Shown one piece after another: positions 1-9,293 of a stretch of 64,000 bases of DNA (position 1 is the stretch's first letter; every line of letters begins with the position of its first letter). The position numbers and the translations under genes are program-made. The notes beneath the pieces are model-generated. The model was not told where the DNA came from and did not search any database. It worked only from the letters and a program-made list of their open reading frames with translations. Origin of the DNA: Terriglobus sp. TAA 43 (GTDB lineage: Bacteria > Acidobacteriota > Terriglobia > Terriglobales > Acidobacteriaceae); assembly GCF_000800015.1 (NCBI RefSeq), contig NZ_JUGR01000005.1, positions 30,226-94,225 on the forward strand, given 5' to 3'.

Positions 1-440
1 TATTTTTGCGGATTCGTCTTTACCCACTCCGGGACGTAGTGCATGTTGCCGTTCTTCCACGTTCCAAACCAAAGCACGACCAGCCGAAGATTGTGTTCGC
101 GGCTGCCTTTCACAAGCTGATCGACGGAAGAGAAGTCGAACTGTCCCGGATGTGGCTCAAGCTGCTCCCAATAAATGGGTGCCTCGATGGTATTGGCGTG
201 CATGCGTTGCAGAGCAGGCCACACTTTCGGCAGCGTGGAAGCCCATGTGCTGGAATTATTGATCTGCGCTCCCAGTACAAGGTACGGAGCGCCATCGACA
301 AATAAGGCATGATGACCATCGCGCACCACCATATGCGGCGGCTGCGATGTCTGCGCATGACACACAGACGTGATCGCGCAACATAGGGCAGCAGCCATGA
401 ACCGCAGAATCAAGCGTTGCAGGGCAGAGAACTGAATCAT
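1..440 (-). CDS. Secreted GH35/GH42-like glycosidase, 5' part only
   Basis: The first 146 codons are present and the gene runs off the left edge. The ATG at 440 is the first start after an in-frame TAG and has an AAAGGA ribosome site. Residues 1-31 form a Sec signal peptide ending in CHAQ. The mature part has the beta-strand pattern of the GH35/GH42 beta-galactosidase barrel: VDGAPYLVLGAQ, then NTIEAPIYWEQLEPHPGQFD, where the acid-side Trp-Glu segment lies, then FGTWKNG. It resembles secreted beta-galactosidases carrying a DUF5597 tail, but that tail is outside the window. It starts 25 nt after the TPR gene and is probably cotranscribed with it and the TonB receptor. The family is fairly certain; the substrate is inference. 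Confidence 0.75.
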   Translation of the reverse strand, partial: MIQFSALQRLILRFMAAALCCAITSVCHAQTSQPPHMVVRDGHHALFVDGAPYLVLGAQINNSSTWASTLPKVWPALQRMHANTIEAPIYWEQLEPHPGQFDFSSVDQLVKGSREHNLRLVVLWFGTWKNGNMHYVPEWVKTNPQK

Positions 441-465
441 CGAAAGCTATCCTTTCCATCGGCTG

Positions 466-1980
466 CTATGGCTGTTTATCCACGGTAAGGATGCGGACGA
501 TCTTCTGCATCCTCAGGCTGTTGGCGTCCTTGTTTTCCTGGCGATACTTCATCTCAAGCTGCACTTGCGCCACTGCTTCTTCGCGACGTCCCATGCGGCT
601 ATACGCGCGCGACAGGCGATAGTGCGCGTCGGCGAAATCAGGTTGTAGTGCGATAGCACGCTCTAACGATGTAGCGCTCTCGTTCCATTGATTGCGCGAT
701 TGCTGTAGGACGCCCATCTGATACCAGGCGTCTGCAAGCTTCGGGTCTGCGTGCAGCGCATTCTGCAACAGTTGCTCGGCGGTCTGCGTATCGCGCGTTT
801 CTGTTGGGCGTTGAAGGATCGCAGTGGCTGCATAAGTTGCAGCGACGGCATTTTCGGGATGCTCCTTCGCGAAACCTTCCAGTGCAGTGCACTCTTTCAA
901 CGACGCAGCTGTTGTATCGGCGCAGCTTCGGCCTAGCATGTCCGCAGCCAATGTGTCGTTGGGCGAATGCAGCAGCATGGTGTAGAACTCTGGGGCGGCC
1001 AACGAATACATTGCGTTATTGAAATACGCCGCCCCCAATGCGAGATGCATTCGTTGGCTATCAGTGAATTTTTGCGTGCCGTACTTCAGAATTTCGATAG
1101 CCGGACCGAAGGTGCGATGTTGTAGCAACTCATTTCCATACGCGACAATCATCGGCTCGGATGGATCGAGCCGCGCAGCACTTTCAAAGGAACGAGCGGC
1201 TTCTTCGAAATCGCCAGTGGCTTCGGCCGCTTCTGCGAGTAGCGCCAGGGCAGGAGCCGACTGTTGCAGACCGTCCGCTGAGCGCAGCACGTCGCGCGCC
1301 TCGGATGCGCGATGGCTTTGCAGAAGCGCTGACGCCCAGTCCATGCGCAGTTCCAGAGGTGTTGCCTGACCAGCGGCACTGAGATTTGCGCTCGCTTTTT
1401 GGAAGGCTACGACTGCATCGGATGGGCGCTTGCTTTGTATGAGAGCCGCAGCCAGAACCAACTGGACATCGGCCCGGCTTGGAGTACGGGATGCGATCTT
1501 TTGCAGCAGTGGCAATGCTGAATCGCTGTTGCCTGTTTTCAATTCTGCTAGTGCAAGATTGAACGCGATGGCATCGTCGGTTGGACGAAGTGCGTGGGCC
1601 TGGCGAAGAAATGGAACAGCCGCGTTGATGTTCTCTGATTCAGCAAGAGCCATGCCTGCGGCTGCTTGAAGTTCGAATCGACAAGGATACTTCTTTGCAA
1701 GAGCAAGGAGATCCGGCTGCGCGGAGGCAATGTCATTGGCATCCAGACTTGCAAGAGCCTTGCGCTCTTTCGCCGCATCTTCCGGTGTCATGGTCTTAGC
1801 TGCACATGATGCTGTCCCGGAATGAACGACGTTGTTCTTTGCGGAAGATGTCTGCGCAGCCATCCGCACGCCTATGAGCGTGAGTGCAACCGAAGGGATG
1901 AGTAGGATGCGGCGCACGAACCTTCCGAGCAAAGTGGAGTGTTTCCTAAGCAGGAAATGCAGCCGGTCTCCCGGCTGCAT
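466..1980 (-). CDS. Secreted tetratricopeptide-repeat protein
   Basis: A 504-residue frame with an N-terminal hydrophobic signal (IRRILLIPSVALTLIG-like core) followed by at least eight TPR-type helical repeats. Typical pieces are ALAESENINAAVPFLRQAHA, ALAELKTGNSDSALPLLQKI and YRLSRAYSRMGRREEAVAQV. TPR arrays bind proteins, so it is probably a periplasmic scaffold. It follows the TonB receptor and precedes a glycosidase, as TPR proteins often do in acidobacterial and Bacteroidetes glycan loci. The start is uncertain. The ATG at 1980 lies inside a perfect hairpin and has no good ribosome site; TTG at 1932 or GTG at 1917 would leave a cleaner signal peptide. Specific function unknown. Confidence 0.8.
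   Translation of the reverse strand: MQPGDRLHFLLRKHSTLLGRFVRRILLIPSVALTLIGVRMAAQTSSAKNNVVHSGTASCAAKTMTPEDAAKERKALASLDANDIASAQPDLLALAKKYPCRFELQAAAGMALAESENINAAVPFLRQAHALRPTDDAIAFNLALAELKTGNSDSALPLLQKIASRTPSRADVQLVLAAALIQSKRPSDAVVAFQKASANLSAAGQATPLELRMDWASALLQSHRASEARDVLRSADGLQQSAPALALLAEAAEATGDFEEAARSFESAARLDPSEPMIVAYGNELLQHRTFGPAIEILKYGTQKFTDSQRMHLALGAAYFNNAMYSLAAPEFYTMLLHSPNDTLAADMLGRSCADTTAASLKECTALEGFAKEHPENAVAATYAATAILQRPTETRDTQTAEQLLQNALHADPKLADAWYQMGVLQQSRNQWNESATSLERAIALQPDFADAHYRLSRAYSRMGRREEAVAQVQLEMKYRQENKDANSLRMQKIVRILTVDKQP
1957..1980 (-). terminator. Hairpin downstream of TonB receptor 1
   Basis: ATGCAGCCGG and CCGGCTGCAT form a perfect 10-bp stem with a 4-nt loop, 24 nt after the receptor stop codon. 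On the minus strand it is followed only by TTTCCTG, so it is a weak terminator or an attenuator between the receptor and the TPR gene. Confidence 0.6.
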
Positions 1981-2004
1981 TCCAGTGTAAGCACAGCAGA
2001 CGCG

Positions 2005-5000
2005 TTAGAAGTTGATCTTCGCGGCGAACTGCCAGAATCGCGAGTCCGGGTAGAACTGTCCCAGACTGCGGGCTGAGGTGATTTGTCCGCCGCCGGTTCC
2101 AATGTTTGCATCGGGGTTGCCGTAGGCAGGAGTGTTGAGCAGGTTGAAGTAATCGGCACGCAGTTGCAGAGAAGTTTCACGCCAGATGGTGAAGTTCTTG
2201 AACAGCGAGCCATTGATGCGCTCGTAGCCGGGGCCATAGATCGTGTTGCGTGGTGACCCGAGATAGCGCAGCGCTGAGAGCCCACTGATCTGTGCACCCG
2301 CCGGAACTGCCGGAGGATTCACGAAGGAGCAGGGGTTGTACCAGTGCTTGGGCGTCCGCGTCTGTGTGGGGCAAGTGAACCCTGCAAGGTCGGTACGGCT
2401 TGCGTCAGGTGATCCGCCTCCCTTGAACGGACTGCTGATGAGGTACGGGTGCGTGGTGGCGCCGGATTGCGTGGTAACGCTGCTGTTCATGCTGAAGGGG
2501 TTTCCCGTCTGCGCGATGAACGTCAGGCTGTTGGTCCAGCCACCAAACACTATGTTCATGAAACCGGGATGATTGCCGTACTTGCGTCCCACACCATACG
2601 GGATGGCATAGGAACCATTGATGGTGAAGCGATGGCGAACGTCGATCGGCGAATTGCTGTAATCGGCACCGATGCCGATCAGGTTTGGGTTCCGATAACC
2701 CGCATCGCCGGTGCTGCCCAGCGGTGTGGGAGAGTTATCGAGTGCGTGCGCGTAGGTGTAACTGGCCAGAAAGCTGAGGCCATTATTCATGCGTTTGTCC
2801 AGCTTGGCCTGGAGTGAGTTGTAGTTTGACGCGCCTGCATACGAGCTGTATGCCGTACCGCCAATCGTCGGGAACGGACGATACGGCGTGACGTCTACAC
2901 CCGGTGCCAGGAGTGCGACTGGACCATTCTTATCGGGGAACACGATGAGGTGACGTGAGTTCGATCCTACGTAGGACACGCTTGCAGCAAGCGTGGGTGA
3001 AACTGAGTATTCGAAGGCAACGTTGAACTGCTGGCTGTAAGGCGTCTTCACCTGTGCATCCGAACCGCGTAGGGTCGGATTCGACACAGAATTCTGCAGC
3101 CCTGCATTGATAGCATCCGTGAAGCCTCTCTCCAGCGTGATGCCGTTGTTCTGGCAATTCGTCGTAGTGCAGGCTCCGTGCAGTGTGGTGGAGTTGTATC
3201 CTGACTCAAACTCGAACGGATAGTTGAGACCAAGATTCGGGTAGTAGCCTGCGCTTTCGAGTCCACCAAAGAAGACGCCGTAACCCGCGCGCATCACAAG
3301 GCGATCTCTAACTTTGTAGGCGAAACCGACCCGTGGGGCGAAGTTCGACTTCTGTGGCTGCACAAGGAAGCGATTACCCGTGTATTGGATGTTGATGCGG
3401 TTTGCCGCCATCGTATTCGTGAAGCTGGGTGCCAACGTCACGCCGGATTGAGAAGCGGGCAAAAGATAGGTTCCCGTACCCGAGCTGGCACCGATGCTGT
3501 TTACGGTGAAAGCCGCCTGATGATCGTGGCGTTCCAGGTAGGGCTGCGCATATTCGTAACGAAGGCCCAGGTTGAGTGTGAAGTTCGGCGTGATCTTCCA
3601 GTCATCCTGGAAGTAGAAGGCACGAATCCAGCGCACATCGTCTGTGGTGGCGATGTTGGTCACATATGCCGTGTCCATGTTGTTGGTGAGGAAGTCCGCA
3701 ACGCCGGAGCCGCTGTATGCGATGCCGCCAACAGTCGGAGAACCCTGCGCCGCCGTGAACTTGCCAGTGAAGTTGTAAGCGCCGCGAGGTTCAATCGGCT
3801 GCAGGGTAGAGAAGCGGATGCGTTGAAAGCTGACGCCCATACGCATGCTGTGGTTCCGAACGATCTTCGTCACGTTGTCCAGAATCTGGTAGACGTTCTG
3901 ATACTCGTTCGTGGCAGCCCATGTGGGTGAGCCGAAGGAGGAGATTCCGGTGACAGAGACGTTTGGCAGGCCACCGTTGCTGGCGCCTCCCGGAATGCCA
4001 CCCAGGCCGATGCCGGCCGCAACGCCGCTCGTAAACGTGTTTGGAGGATTGAAGCCGAAATTTCCGTAGTTATAACCGAACCGGATTTCGTTTACGAAGT
4101 TCGGATTAAACATGTGCGTTTCGCTTGCTGCCAGCGCCTCGGACAGGTTGATGATCGTGCCCGTGTCGCCGAAGCCGCCGCCATCAAGTATGTTGCCGAA
4201 CACTGGAGTACGCGTGCCTGGCGTGTTCGAGTAGCTGGTGCGAACAAACGCCTGGTCCTTCTGCGAGGCGTTGTAGTCCATGCGGATATCGAACTGCGTA
4301 GTGTTGTCCACCGCATTCCGGTTGCTGAAGTAGTTGTTGGATATCAGGCCATTTACGCTCTGGTTTGGTGCCGGATACATCTTGAGAATATTCAGAGCGG
4401 TCTGGTTGATCTGGGCAGGGCAAAGGACATTGAGTCTGCCGTTGCATGAAAGCGGGGTCGCCTGGTTACCGGAGTTAGGCTGTACAAGCTGTACAGGGGT
4501 TGCACCAGTCAGGTTTGTGTTTAGCAACTCCGAGAAGTCACCCTGCCGCATCAGCGCTGTGGGAACGGTGTAGTTTCCGCTCTCACCAAAGATGATGCGG
4601 TTTGCTTCCACATCACCGAAGAGGAAGAGCTTGTCCTTGAAGATCGGGAAGCCAATCGTTCCGCCAAACTGGTTCTGACGGTATTTGGGAACAACGCGAT
4701 TGCCGAACGATGCCCACTCGTGAATGTCAAACGCATCGTTACGGATGTATTCCCATGCGGAACCGTGAATGCGATTGGTGCCAGACTTCACAGACACGTT
4801 CACAACTGCGCCTGCGGAGTGACCGTATTCTGCACTGTAGGAACCGGTCTGAACCTTGAACTCTGCCAGTGCTTCCGGTGGCGGCTTCACGCTGTAGGAC
4901 GCACCGTTGAAGAAGTCCACCACGTTGACGTTGTTATCGACGCCGTCAAGCAGGAAGTTGTTTTGCTCAGAACGCATGCCGTTAGCGGAGAAGTCGCCTT

Positions 5001-5553
5001 TGCCGGAACCGCGCGAACCATTGCCCGGCGCGATGCCAGCCGATAGTTGCGCGATGAAGACGTAGTTACGGCCATTGAGCGGCGTGTCCACGATAGTCTG
5101 CGCATCTACTACCTGCCCCGTTGAACCGTCTTCCGTCTGCAGTAGCGGAGGTTCAGTTGTGACCTGAACTGTTTCCTCTGAGCCGATTGCAAGGCCAATG
5201 TTTATGCCGGTGCGTTCGCCCACGTGAAGCTGCACATTGTCCTGCTGCTTCGTAATGAAACCGGGTGCTGCCACCTTCACGCTGTAACGCCCGATCTTCA
5301 GAGGCGAAAAGGTGTAGACGCCTCCTGCGTCGGTCTTGTCGGACACTGTGAAACCGGTATCGACGTTTGTCACCGTGACCGCAGCGTTGGGTACTACGGC
5401 GCCTGAGGGGTCGGTCACTGTTCCGGTGATTGTGCCCTGATCTACCTGGGCGTGAAGTGTGGGAAGCGTGAGGAGGAGTGCTGCCAGGAGTACGGCCCAC
5501 ATCCATTGCCTGCTTCTGCTGTGTGTTTCTGAGTAATCCCTGCTTGCTTTCAT
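2005..5553 (-). CDS. Oar-like TonB-dependent receptor 1
   Basis: An 1182-residue outer-membrane receptor. Residues 1-36 are a signal peptide ending LHAQ. Residues about 38-120 are a carboxypeptidase-like regulatory (CarboxypepD_reg) domain beginning GTITGTVTDPSGAVVPNAAV. The plug follows, with TPLNGRNYVFIAQLSAG and NNFLLDGVDNN, then a large beta-barrel ending in the C-terminal beta-signal QFAAKINF with terminal Phe. It should import oligosaccharides using TonB/ExbBD energy. It sits between two glycosidase genes and has two LacI-type operators 52 and 87 nt upstream, so galactosides or galactose-rich glycans are the likely cargo (inference). Typical length for acidobacterial Oar-like receptors. 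Confidence 0.92.
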   Translation of the reverse strand: MKASRDYSETHSRSRQWMWAVLLAALLLTLPTLHAQVDQGTITGTVTDPSGAVVPNAAVTVTNVDTGFTVSDKTDAGGVYTFSPLKIGRYSVKVAAPGFITKQQDNVQLHVGERTGINIGLAIGSEETVQVTTEPPLLQTEDGSTGQVVDAQTIVDTPLNGRNYVFIAQLSAGIAPGNGSRGSGKGDFSANGMRSEQNNFLLDGVDNNVNVVDFFNGASYSVKPPPEALAEFKVQTGSYSAEYGHSAGAVVNVSVKSGTNRIHGSAWEYIRNDAFDIHEWASFGNRVVPKYRQNQFGGTIGFPIFKDKLFLFGDVEANRIIFGESGNYTVPTALMRQGDFSELLNTNLTGATPVQLVQPNSGNQATPLSCNGRLNVLCPAQINQTALNILKMYPAPNQSVNGLISNNYFSNRNAVDNTTQFDIRMDYNASQKDQAFVRTSYSNTPGTRTPVFGNILDGGGFGDTGTIINLSEALAASETHMFNPNFVNEIRFGYNYGNFGFNPPNTFTSGVAAGIGLGGIPGGASNGGLPNVSVTGISSFGSPTWAATNEYQNVYQILDNVTKIVRNHSMRMGVSFQRIRFSTLQPIEPRGAYNFTGKFTAAQGSPTVGGIAYSGSGVADFLTNNMDTAYVTNIATTDDVRWIRAFYFQDDWKITPNFTLNLGLRYEYAQPYLERHDHQAAFTVNSIGASSGTGTYLLPASQSGVTLAPSFTNTMAANRINIQYTGNRFLVQPQKSNFAPRVGFAYKVRDRLVMRAGYGVFFGGLESAGYYPNLGLNYPFEFESGYNSTTLHGACTTTNCQNNGITLERGFTDAINAGLQNSVSNPTLRGSDAQVKTPYSQQFNVAFEYSVSPTLAASVSYVGSNSRHLIVFPDKNGPVALLAPGVDVTPYRPFPTIGGTAYSSYAGASNYNSLQAKLDKRMNNGLSFLASYTYAHALDNSPTPLGSTGDAGYRNPNLIGIGADYSNSPIDVRHRFTINGSYAIPYGVGRKYGNHPGFMNIVFGGWTNSLTFIAQTGNPFSMNSSVTTQSGATTHPYLISSPFKGGGSPDASRTDLAGFTCPTQTRTPKHWYNPCSFVNPPAVPAGAQISGLSALRYLGSPRNTIYGPGYERINGSLFKNFTIWRETSLQLRADYFNLLNTPAYGNPDANIGTGGGQITSARSLGQFYPDSRFWQFAAKINF

Positions 5554-5604
5554 GCCAAATTGACCTCAAAACGGTAAGAGGAACAAGAAGTGATGCAGAG
5601 TCTC

Positions 5605-5618
5605 TGAATTCGTATACA
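5605..5618. promoter_or_regulatory. LacI-family operator, copy 1
   Basis: TGAATTCGTATACA, a 14-bp imperfect palindrome with TG and CA ends and a central CG, the usual layout of LacI/GalR operators. It lies 52 nt before the start of TonB receptor 1. Confidence 0.6.
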
Positions 5619-5639
5619 AGAGGGGCGTTTCAGAGCCGC

Positions 5640-5653
5640 TGAATCCGTATACA
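5640..5653. promoter_or_regulatory. LacI-family operator, copy 2
   Basis: TGAATCCGTATACA, differing from copy 1 at one base and starting 35 nt upstream of it. Two operators in one promoter would allow cooperative repression of the receptor operon. Confidence 0.6.
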
Positions 5654-5769
5654 TCTACGTGGCCAGAGAAACTACTCAGCCGAACAATAGAGTGTCAAGT
5701 ACATTATTTTGAGTCGTCTCAAAGGCCGGATAACGTTCGTTCGGTGCAGCCTTGGGGTGATATATGGGG

Positions 5770-7626
5770 CTATTGTGATTCGCGGCTGTGCGTTACGGCT
5801 CCGTAGACAGGGTCATGTACCGAGGTCAGCGCTTCGTTTCGGCTATCGCCTTTAAGGTCGAACCACGTGATGGTGTTCATTCCGGAGTGAAGCCACGGGG
5901 CGGGCGAATACAACGTGAATTGCGGTCCAATCGACCAGAAGCGACCGAGGTTGTGGCTTCCCAGCCAGAGCTGTCCTTTGTGAAGTCCCCGTGTGTCGAG
6001 GAATGTGTCTGCTGGCTGGTCGACTGACATGGCGGTTCTGAAGAAACACGGGCCAGTGCATGGACCGGAGCGGAACTGCAAGTGTGAAAGGTCCTGCATT
6101 GGGAATGAAAACATCTCCCACCCCTCTACCTCTGCGCCACCCAGCAGAACCGTTCCCGTGATTCCTGTTCGTTCCGTCAAGATGGCGTGCGAGTAGTTCA
6201 CGCGGCCTGTGTTCTCCACCAGTATGTCGAGGGCAGAACCCTCACGAAGATTCGAAGGCAGTGTCAAAGTGGATTGATCCAAGCGGCGGTCGAGTATGCC
6301 GACCTGCTTCCGGTCAACGTAGACCACTGCGTAGTCATGCAGGCCATTGATGGTCAGCGTGCCTCCGGCATGTGCAGGCAGCTTGGAGCGATAGAGCACG
6401 TAGCCGTAGTTCTGATCCAGATCTTCGAAGGTCAACGGCGTCTCAGAGTGTACGGATGCAGGCAGATTGTCCCAGAGCGATGCTGATTCCTTTGCCGCTG
6501 CAATGGGGAAGACGCGACGTTCAGAGGCTTTCGGTACCGGCATCGGCTTGGTGTGCGTTGCGGTCGCGATGGCTTGTTGCAGCAACGCATACTTGTAGCG
6601 CGGCGAGCCGGATTCATCCAGCGGAGCGTCGTAGTCATAGCTGGTCGTGTCCGGATGGTAGTCCTTGCCGGTGTGAGAGTCGGCACCGTTCATCCATCCA
6701 AAACTGCTGCCGCCGTGGAACATGTACATGGAGACGGAGTAACCGTGTTCCAGCATCCACTGAAACTCCTGCGCTTCTTTGCGGCCGTCCGTTTCGTGAT
6801 GTTCTTCGCCCCATTTGTCGAACCATCCGGCCCAATATTCGCCCACCATGCGTGGTCCATTGGGTCGAAACTTTTCCAGCATGGCGGTGGAAGCTTCTGC
6901 ATTGCCAGAGCCGAAGTTGACGGTGGCGGGAAGATCTGGAAGCGAGCCTTTGGCCAGGTCTGATGCTTGGTTTGACGTGAACATAAGGCCGTCGCCGAGA
7001 CCCGCATGTAACATGTCATCCTTCACCTGCCGCAGATAGTTGAGGTCGTCGCCAAAGGCTCCATATTCGTTCTCAACCTGAACGGCGATGATAGGGCCAC
7101 CATTCTTCAGCAGCAGCGGTTTCACCTCAGTGGCCAGCCGCTGAAACCATCGTTGTACGGCCGCATGATACGCAGGATTGGTGGATCGCAGAGTAAGGGT
7201 GCGGTCTTTCAGCAGCCAGGAAGGATACCCGCCAAGCTCCCATTCGGCACAGACGTACGGCCCAGGCCGCAGAATCACATTCAGACCTTCGGCCTGAGCA
7301 TCGCGCAAGAACGCTGCAAGGTCGTTCTGCCCGCTGAAGTCGTAGACGCCCGGACGCGGCTCATGCAGGTTCCAGAAGGCATAGGTCGTGATGGTGTTCA
7401 GGCCCATGGCCTTTGCCTTTTGCAGGCGATCGCGCCAATATTCGCGGGGAATCCGCGGATAGTGCATCTCGCCGGAGATGACCTGGTAGGGCTTGCCATC
7501 CATCAGAAAGTCTCGTCCAGAAACAGTGAAGGTGTGGATCGTCCTACGCTGCGCTTGAGAAGCAGCAGGGAGGAAGGCGAGCACGCAGGCAGCGAGGAGA
7601 GAAGCACGAAGGACAGGCAAAGTCAT
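5770..7626 (-). CDS. Secreted GH35 beta-galactosidase
   Basis: The first in-frame ATG (7626) gives 618 residues with a signal peptide ending ASQAQ; a TTG at 7641 is a less likely start. The GH35 barrel is clear: ISGEMHYPRIPREYWRDRL, YAFWNLHEPRPGVYDFSG, RPGPYVCAEWELGGYPSWLL. The acid/base Glu is in VENEYG (about E177) and the nucleophile Glu in VGEYWAGWFDKWGE (about E253). C-terminal jelly-roll domains follow (GLHKGQLWLGSHNLGRFW). It should release terminal beta-galactose outside the cytoplasm. A LacI-type operator overlaps its promoter, and the symporter and LacI genes lie just upstream. Length is normal for bacterial secreted GH35. Confidence 0.95.
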   Translation of the reverse strand: MTLPVLRASLLAACVLAFLPAASQAQRRTIHTFTVSGRDFLMDGKPYQVISGEMHYPRIPREYWRDRLQKAKAMGLNTITTYAFWNLHEPRPGVYDFSGQNDLAAFLRDAQAEGLNVILRPGPYVCAEWELGGYPSWLLKDRTLTLRSTNPAYHAAVQRWFQRLATEVKPLLLKNGGPIIAVQVENEYGAFGDDLNYLRQVKDDMLHAGLGDGLMFTSNQASDLAKGSLPDLPATVNFGSGNAEASTAMLEKFRPNGPRMVGEYWAGWFDKWGEEHHETDGRKEAQEFQWMLEHGYSVSMYMFHGGSSFGWMNGADSHTGKDYHPDTTSYDYDAPLDESGSPRYKYALLQQAIATATHTKPMPVPKASERRVFPIAAAKESASLWDNLPASVHSETPLTFEDLDQNYGYVLYRSKLPAHAGGTLTINGLHDYAVVYVDRKQVGILDRRLDQSTLTLPSNLREGSALDILVENTGRVNYSHAILTERTGITGTVLLGGAEVEGWEMFSFPMQDLSHLQFRSGPCTGPCFFRTAMSVDQPADTFLDTRGLHKGQLWLGSHNLGRFWSIGPQFTLYSPAPWLHSGMNTITWFDLKGDSRNEALTSVHDPVYGAVTHSRESQ

Positions 7627-7652
7627 GGGAACACCGCGCAATTTGGAAGAAT

Positions 7653-7666
7653 TGTATACGGATTCA
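7653..7666. promoter_or_regulatory. LacI-family operator, copy 3
   Basis: TGTATACGGATTCA, the exact reverse complement of copy 2. It starts 27 nt before the GH35 ATG and overlaps TATAC/TACAAT, which read as a -10 box on the minus strand. That is a position suited to repression. Confidence 0.65.
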
Positions 7667-7692
7667 TGATTTGCGGTCCGATCAGTTATTCA

Positions 7693-7716
7693 CGAGTGCG
7701 TTTCGCAGCGCACTCG
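7693..7716 (-). terminator. Hairpin after the symporter gene
   Basis: CGAGTGCG and CGCACTCG form a perfect 8-bp stem with an 8-nt loop, 6 nt after the symporter stop. There is no U-tract, so termination may be partial and leave readthrough into the GH35 gene. Confidence 0.4.
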
Positions 7717-7721
7717 GATCG

Positions 7722-9293
7722 TTAAAACCACCGCATGTTGAACCAGACGCATGCGATGAGCAGCAAGAACGCGAGCGCCACAAGATACGCATTTGTGCGG
7801 GAAACTGTGACGATGTTCCATCGTAAGCGGCCTTCTACAGCGGCGTTTCCTTGTGGACTCAGGCACCATGCTGCAATTGCCGCAATGGTGAAGGCATAGA
7901 TTGCGGAATGGAAATTGGCTGTCATGGTGCTGCCGTAGTGCAACCAATCACGCGATACGGCTACGGAGTGTGCAAACGAAAAGCTGGAACCCAGAACGAA
8001 GCCGAAGATGGCTCCGCGCTCGGTTGTCCTGCGTGTCAACATTCCCAGCAGAAACACAGCCCAGAATGGGGCAGCGAACACTGAGAAGATCAACTGGATA
8101 TGTTCCATGAGATCGCGAAAAAGAAAATTCAGATAGGAGGCAGACAGACTCAGGAACGTCGCAGCCACTACTGCGAAATGTCCCATGCGGAGATAGTGGG
8201 AATCATCGCGGTTCTTGCAAATGGTGGTGCGATAAATGTCTTCCGTCCAGAGCGCAGCGAAAGCGGACACGTTGGATGCAAGGCTGGACATAAGACTAGC
8301 CGCCAGCGCAGTCAGCCCTAGCCCTTGTAACCACGGGGAATAGAGAACCGTCATCATCCGCGGCAAAGTTCGGTCATAGTGTTCAGCGGTTTGTGGCAGA
8401 ACATGTAGCGCTGCAAGCCCCGGGACAACGACTAACAACGAAAAAAGCAGTTTGCCGAAACCAGCCCAAAGGGGAACCTGTCGCGCGTCATTCTCAGTGC
8501 GTGCGGCAAAGGCGCGCTGCATCATGACAAAGTCCGTACACCAGTAGCCGAAACCCAGTACGAAGCCCAGACCTGCTACTACACCGAAACCATCCATGCG
8601 TGCCTGCGGTGCGAAGGCTTGCATGCCGTGCCATAGATGCAGATTCTGTGACACGTCAGCTTGTCCGTGAAGTCGTAGCAACCGAAAGCTGCGCAACGCC
8701 AGTGGCAAAAGGCCGGCAACAATCACGAAGAACTGGAAGAGCTCGTTATAGATGGTGGCGCGGATGCCCCCAAGGAAGACATAGACGATGACAATGAATG
8801 CGCAGCAGAGAATTCCCCACTCGAATGACATACCGATGGTGACGGTAAGCACCTGCGCCATGGCATACAGGCTGATGCCAGACAGCAGGAGCATCATGCA
8901 GGCGGTGACACATGCGTTCAATAGACGCATGCGTGGACCGTACCGAACCATTAAGTACTCTGGGACACTGGTAACGCCGTTGTGTAGATAGACTGGCATC
9001 ATCCACAACGCAAGGAAGATCATGCCGGGGATGGCCCCGATGAGATAGAAGTGAAATGCGAGTGCGCCGTAATGCGCAGCCATGGCGCTGAGGCCGACAA
9101 TCTCGAGTGCGCCGCAGTTCGAAGCGAGATACGCAATGATGACAATTGGCAACGGCAGAGTGTGCGAGGCGTTCAGGTAGTCGCCAGCCGTGGCAAATCG
9201 CCTGCGCGACTTCCAGCCGATCAGCATGGTGATGAGGCCGTATGCCGGGAGAAACCAGATACCTATGCCGAAGCGAGAAACTCCGTCGATCAT
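7722..9293 (-). CDS. Sodium/solute symporter (SSS family)
   Basis: A 523-residue inner-membrane protein with about 13 hydrophobic helices. SSS hallmarks include a TAGDYLNASHTLPLP-type segment after helix 1, ASNCGALEIVGLSAMAAHYG, PVYLHNGVTSVPEYLMVRYG, and GFGYWCTDFVMMQRAFAART, the SGLT-like signature. It should couple Na+ to uptake of a monosaccharide or similar small solute. Its ATG overlaps the LacI stop by 4 nt (ATGA), so the two are translationally coupled. Placed beside a beta-galactosidase, it probably takes in the released galactose or a galactoside; the substrate is inference. Confidence 0.9.
   Translation of the reverse strand: MIDGVSRFGIGIWFLPAYGLITMLIGWKSRRRFATAGDYLNASHTLPLPIVIIAYLASNCGALEIVGLSAMAAHYGALAFHFYLIGAIPGMIFLALWMMPVYLHNGVTSVPEYLMVRYGPRMRLLNACVTACMMLLLSGISLYAMAQVLTVTIGMSFEWGILCCAFIVIVYVFLGGIRATIYNELFQFFVIVAGLLPLALRSFRLLRLHGQADVSQNLHLWHGMQAFAPQARMDGFGVVAGLGFVLGFGYWCTDFVMMQRAFAARTENDARQVPLWAGFGKLLFSLLVVVPGLAALHVLPQTAEHYDRTLPRMMTVLYSPWLQGLGLTALAASLMSSLASNVSAFAALWTEDIYRTTICKNRDDSHYLRMGHFAVVAATFLSLSASYLNFLFRDLMEHIQLIFSVFAAPFWAVFLLGMLTRRTTERGAIFGFVLGSSFSFAHSVAVSRDWLHYGSTMTANFHSAIYAFTIAAIAAWCLSPQGNAAVEGRLRWNIVTVSRTNAYLVALAFLLLIACVWFNMRWF

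Noticed and set aside
256..459. Open frame overlapping the first gene on the same strand
   Set aside because: It is an alternative frame of the partial glycosidase, which has the signal peptide, ribosome site and barrel motifs.
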